The position numbers were made by a program, and so were the translations under genes. This document shows positions 61,023-64,000 of a DNA stretch of 64,000 nt, piece after piece. Every line of letters starts with the position of its first letter. Position 1 is the stretch's first letter. Source of the stretch: an uncultured Clostridia bacterium (GTDB taxonomy: Bacteria; Bacillota; Clostridia; TANB77; UBA1234); contig CAKPEV010000003.1 in the NCBI GenBank assembly GCA_934149405.1, positions 178,706 to 242,705 of the forward strand, written 5' to 3'. The notes under the pieces are model-generated. The model saw nothing but the letters and a program-made list of their open reading frames with translations, was not told where the DNA came from and made no database searches.

Positions 61023-61725
61023 AGTAGCAAATTCATCAGATAATGATAAGATATTAACCGTATTAACACCAGATTTGCGGAAAAATAAATGTATTTTGCA
61101 AAGGCGCTAAAAAAAACAAAAGCGCCTTTTTGTCTAGCACAGAAATACTAGCCTTTAGCGACATGATGTTATTCTCACGGAAATAGTGAGTTATATAGCT
61201 TAAACTCTGCCGAAACAATAGAAGTATTCTATAACTTAAGAATGGATATAGAAAAGCTTTCATATGCGGTAACTATGCTTCAAATAATAAACGATGTCTG
61301 TATGGAAGGCGAAACATCATATAAAAAACTACAATTACTATTAAACACACTATATACATTATCAGAAACTTCGAAAAATAAAGAGCTGGTATTTGCAATA
61401 TTTAAGATAAGACTTTTAGCAATATTAGGTTTTGTGCCAAGGCTTCGGAAAATGCACAAACTGTAACATTGGTGCAGAAGAAATAAAAGAAATATACTTT
61501 AGCATAAAGGATAACGGAATAAAATGTGAGGCTTGTAGCAAACAAGACAAAGGAGCAATAAAGCTAAGTTATGTAGCGTACACATCTTTGCTATACATAC
61601 TGTCAGCCGAACCAAAGAAAATATTTTCATTTGAAGTGCCAGAAGATGCAATAAAAGAGCTATCGTTAATTGCAAAATTATATACAGATGAAAAGCTAGA
61701 AAAAGAGTATAAAGTTAATATTTAG
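60988..61725 (+). CDS. recO: DNA repair protein RecO, read through three +1 frameshifts
   Basis: RecO anneals ssDNA and loads RecA with RecR. Reading from ATG 60988, three CGG codons (61078, 61178, 61446) break the frame. Skipping the C of each gives one 244-aa protein, the normal RecO length. It has an N-terminal OB fold (KTKGIVIKV; LTVLTPDLGKINVFCKGAKK; MMLFSGNSELYSL), a helical part (FYNLRMDIEKLSYA; LNTLYTLSE) and an intact zinc finger GKCTNCN...KCEACSK. Each restored Gly falls where RecO has glycine or a turn. The gene overlaps yqzL and has its own terminator. Three independent disruptions each with the same signature make decay or error unlikely; recoding is inferred. Confidence 0.85.
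61075..61083 (+). other. +1 frameshift site 1 in recO (ttg CGG aaa)
   Basis: CGG at 61078-61080 after a Leu TTG. Skipping C61078 gives ttg-gga-aaa (DLGKINVF). The zero frame would stop nine codons later. Confidence 0.7.
61175..61183 (+). other. +1 frameshift site 2 in recO (tca CGG aaa)
   Basis: CGG at 61178-61180 after a Ser TCA. Skipping C61178 gives tca-gga-aat (LFSGNSELY). The zero frame stops after one more codon. Confidence 0.7.
61443..61451 (+). other. +1 frameshift site 3 in recO (ctt CGG aaa)
   Basis: CGG at 61446-61448 after a Leu CTT. Skipping C61446 gives ctt-gga-aaa (PRLGKCTNC, first half of the zinc finger). The heptamer CTT-CGG-A is the closest analogue of Ty1 CUU-AGG-C. Confidence 0.7.
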
Positions 61726-61727
61726 AG

Positions 61728-61766
61728 CAAATGCCAATAGGTGAAAACTTATTGGCGTTTATTTTT
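61728..61766 (+). terminator. recO terminator
   Basis: AAATGCCAATAG pairs with CTTATTGGCGTTT (one wobble, one bulge), followed by ATTTTTTAA. Confidence 0.75.
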
Positions 61767-61864
61767 TAATAAGCCGAAAAATTATATATATACCTAAATA
61801 TGTTGAATCAAAAAAATTTTATTGATATACTTGAAGTAGAAAAAATGGATCGGAGGTAAAATAG

Positions 61865-62134
61865 ATGGTTATCAATTATGATAATTTAAAAGAAATATAT
61901 GGAGAAGAAATAATAGAAACATTAAACGATAATATGGACATAGTAGAGAAAAACATAAAAACAATGAAGGAACTAGGATTTGAAGATGTAGAAGGAATAT
62001 TTGAAAGAAATGTAGAAACTTTTTTATATTTTCCACAAAGCTTTAAGGAAAAGATAAATAACTTAATAGAAAAATTAGGCCCTGACTATGTGAATATAAT
62101 AGAAAACGATGTAAGCTATCTAGAAAATTTATAA
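61865..62134 (+). CDS. small mTERF-like helical protein
   Basis: 89 aa behind GGAGGT. NIKTMKELGFEDVEGIFERN and a following YFPQSFKEKINNLIEKLG with DVSYLENL read like one to two helical modules of the mTERF-like type (leucine-rich helix, G, then xxPxxF). It is 18 bp upstream of a larger gene whose N-terminus has similar modules, so the two are an operon and probably related. Function unknown; the mTERF likeness is my inference. Confidence 0.5.
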   Translation: MVINYDNLKEIYGEEIIETLNDNMDIVEKNIKTMKELGFEDVEGIFERNVETFLYFPQSFKEKINNLIEKLGPDYVNIIENDVSYLENL

Positions 62135-62152
62135 TAAAGGTAGGAGATACAA

Positions 62153-64000
62153 ATGATAGAAGAAAGAAAATTAGCCGAAATATGTGAAAAGTATAAAATG
62201 AATTGTGAAGAATTGATAAAAACCAATCCAAATATTTTAATATATGGTAATGAACAAGATATTATATATGTACTAAACTTTTTAAAGGAAGAATTAAATA
62301 TAGATAGCAAAAATATAGAAAAATGTCCAAGCATCTTATATTTTGGTATAGAAAACATAAAGCATAATTACAAGTTTCTAAAAGATAAAGAAATAAGAAA
62401 TTATGATGTCGAAACATGTCTTCATATCTTATCAACAGAGCCAAAAGATTTAGAGGCGACTTATAATTATATTTTTAAAAATTATGGTGTAGATTATTTA
62501 AATCAAATAACAAGCATATTAAATGTAAAAGAAGAAAGAATTATAGACATAGAAACTAATTGTAAAGAGCTTGAAAAAATGCAAGTATTGCAAGCAGCCG
62601 TTTCGAGAAGGAGTATAGAAGAAATAGAGCAAATAGTGGAAGTATGCAAAGCAAATGACATAGAACCAACAGGTACTGTGTTTATGCGAACACCTGAAGA
62701 AATAGAGAAGATAGTAGAAGTGTGCAAAGCAAATGACATAGAGCCAACAGGTAATGTATTTAAAAGAACAGCCGAAGAAATAGACGAGATAGTAGAAGTA
62801 TGCAAAGCAAATGGTATAGAACTAACAGGTACTGTATTCACGAAAACGGCCGAAGAAATAGACGAGATAGTAGAAGTATGCAAAGCAAATGGCATAGAGC
62901 CAACAGGTAGTGTATTTTTCCGAACAGCCGAAGAAATAGAAAAGATAGTAGAAGTGTGCAACAAAAATGGCATAGAGCCAACAGGTAATGTATTTAAAAG
63001 AACAGCAAAAGAAATAGAAAAGATAGTAGAAGTATGTGATAAAAACGGCATAGAGCTAACAGGTTCTGTATTCATGAAAACAGCTGAAGAAATAGAGAAG
63101 ATAGTAGAAGTATGCAAAGCAAAAGGCATAGAACTCACAGGGAATGTATTTAGAAGAACAGCTGAAGAAATAGAGCGAATAGTAGAAGTATGCAAAGCAA
63201 ACGACATAGAGCCAACAGGTAATGTATTTCTAAGAACAGCAGAAGAAATAGAGCAAATAGTGAAAGTTTGCAAAGCAAATGGCATAAAACCATCAGGCAA
63301 TGTGTTTTTACGAACAGCAGAAGAAATAGAGCAAATAGTGAAAGTTTGCAAAGTAAATGGCATAGAACTAACAGGTACTGTATTCACGAAAACGGCCGAA
63401 GAAATAGAAAAGATAGTAGAGGTATGCAACAAAAAAGACATAGAGCCAACAGGTACTGTATTTAAAAGAACAGCAAAAGAAATAGAAAAGATAGTAGAAG
63501 TATGTGATAAAAACGGCATAGAGCTAACAGGTTCTGTATTCATGAAAACAGCTGAAGAAATAGAGAAGATAGTAGAAGTATGCAAGGTAAATGGCGTAGA
63601 GCCAACGGGTGCTATATTTTTACGAACAGGTGAAGAAATAGAGAAAATAGTAGAAGTATGCAAGGCAAATGGCATAGAACCAACAGGTACTGTATTTTTC
63701 CGAACAGCCGAAGAAATAGAGAAGATAGCAGAAGTGTGCAATAAAAATAATATAGAGCCAACAGGTAATGTATTTCTAAGAACAGCTGAAGAAATAGAGA
63801 AGATAGTAGAAGCATGCAAAGCAAATGGCATAAAGCCAACAGGTAATGTTTTTAGGCAAACAGTTGAAGAAATAGAGCGAATAGTAGAAGTATGCAAAGC
63901 AAACGACATAGAGCCAACAGGTACTGTATTTTTCCGAACAGCCGAAGAAATAGAGCAAATAGTAGAAGTATGCAAAGCAAATGACATAGAGCCAACAGGT
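62153..64000 (+). CDS. large helical-repeat protein, 3' end outside the window
   Basis: 616 codons without a stop up to the window edge. TAGGAGAT precedes the ATG. Residues 1-155 hold three helical modules (NPNILIYGNEQDIIYVLNFL; CPSILYFGIENIKHNYKFL; EPKDLEATYNYIFKNYGVDY) that resemble mTERF-type repeats. From residue 156 there are 18 tandem 26-residue units, consensus EEIEKIVEVCKANGIEPTGNVF + x-R-T-A (two runs), the last cut by the window. No signal peptide or transmembrane helix is seen. Probably an alpha-solenoid for protein or nucleic-acid binding; target unknown. Confidence 0.75.
   Translation, partial: MIEERKLAEICEKYKMNCEELIKTNPNILIYGNEQDIIYVLNFLKEELNIDSKNIEKCPSILYFGIENIKHNYKFLKDKEIRNYDVETCLHILSTEPKDLEATYNYIFKNYGVDYLNQITSILNVKEERIIDIETNCKELEKMQVLQAAVSRRSIEEIEQIVEVCKANDIEPTGTVFMRTPEEIEKIVEVCKANDIEPTGNVFKRTAEEIDEIVEVCKANGIELTGTVFTKTAEEIDEIVEVCKANGIEPTGSVFFRTAEEIEKIVEVCNKNGIEPTGNVFKRTAKEIEKIVEVCDKNGIELTGSVFMKTAEEIEKIVEVCKAKGIELTGNVFRRTAEEIERIVEVCKANDIEPTGNVFLRTAEEIEQIVKVCKANGIKPSGNVFLRTAEEIEQIVKVCKVNGIELTGTVFTKTAEEIEKIVEVCNKKDIEPTGTVFKRTAKEIEKIVEVCDKNGIELTGSVFMKTAEEIEKIVEVCKVNGVEPTGAIFLRTGEEIEKIVEVCKANGIEPTGTVFFRTAEEIEKIAEVCNKNNIEPTGNVFLRTAEEIEKIVEACKANGIKPTGNVFRQTVEEIERIVEVCKANDIEPTGTVFFRTAEEIEQIVEVCKANDIEPTG
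62618..64000 (+). repeat. 78-bp tandem repeat array (26-aa units, at least 18 copies)
   Basis: Units start every 78 bp from 62618 to 63944 without indels. Unit position 20 varies among T/N/S/A and position 23 among M/K/T/F/R/L, while EEI, C10 and the TG and VF positions are nearly fixed. Units 6 (63008) and 12 (63476) are identical in DNA, and unit 5 resembles 11, so blocks of six units have probably been duplicated. Confidence 0.95.

Noticed and set aside
919..61448. Systematic sequencing error inserting C before GG
   Set aside because: Many Leu-Gly pairs with plain ttg/cta/ctt-gga exist in the window (for example cta gga aaa in the permease gene) without an inserted C, so no sequence-driven error is apparent. 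It is kept as a refutation test.
62503..63987. Long minus-strand open frame over the repeat array
   Set aside because: It is the mirror of the 78-bp repeats on the plus strand, has no ribosome site, and yields a low-complexity product. The plus-strand frame has a ribosome site, a non-repeat N-terminus and coherent helical units.
62618..64000. CRISPR array
   Set aside because: The 78-bp units are contiguous, in frame and without spacers; they encode protein repeats.

Overview
The window looks like a chromosomal segment of a low-G+C (about 30% by eye), spore-forming Clostridia-like Firmicute. Evidence is the AT-rich codon use, strong AGGAGG-type ribosome sites, sigma-A promoters, U-tract terminators, and a single-membrane sporulating gene set (spoVM, SpoVB-like flippase, BofC-like protein, yqfC, yqfD). 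Several gene orders are classical Firmicutes orders: spoVM-rpmB-recG, queA-tgt, mfd-prsA, and yqfC-yqfD-ybeY-cdd-era-yqzL-recO. No tRNA, rRNA or CRISPR array was seen.

Layout. 0.1-9.5 kb: cca, argS, a UDP-sugar pyrophosphorylase, an ECF sigma/anti-sigma pair, a small secreted protein behind a Shine-Dalgarno-masking hairpin, an 830-bp gene-free stretch that may encode a structured RNA, then SpoVB-like and BofC-like genes. 9.5-17 kb: clpE (minus), a two-module thyX, nth (minus), a small membrane protein plus spoVM, rpmB (minus), recG. 17-23 kb: a DUF1540 protein, a GtrB-like glycosyltransferase with a DUF6056 membrane protein, and pilin-like and exported proteins. 23-32 kb: lepA, a zinc phospholipase C-like protein, rlmB, helD, an S1 protein, typA. 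32.0-42.8 kb: an accessory island inserted between typA and queA and bounded by perfect 23-bp direct repeats. It carries one stand-alone unknown gene and a nine-gene operon (GHMP kinase-methyltransferase, aminotransferase, U32-like, kinase-M23 fusion, GNAT, kinase, glycosyltransferase, CYTH, HAD) behind a leader-peptide/terminator attenuator. 42.9-61.7 kb: queA-tgt, rpmE, mfd-prsA, a MacA/MacB-type pair, and the yqfC...recO housekeeping/sporulation run. 61.8-64 kb: helical-repeat genes, the last with at least 18 copies of a 26-residue repeat, running off the window.

The most remarkable signal is in decoding. Five apparent +1 frameshifts break three conserved genes: one in cca, one in helD, three in recO. 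At every one the zero-frame codon at the break is CGG, and skipping its C restores a Gly codon (GGT or GGA) and the expected family sequence. I read every CGG triplet in the recognised genes on their coding strand. Outside the accessory island I found no other in-frame CGG. In the island, one foreign-looking gene (32306-33631) has three in-frame CGG codons without disruption. This suggests that CGG is unassigned or nearly so in this lineage, and that Leu/Ser-CGG-A/T is decoded as a +1 frameshift or as a quadruplet read as glycine. It resembles the yeast Ty1 site CUU-AGG-C. The genes otherwise look intact: full family length after correction, translational overlaps with neighbours, good ribosome sites.
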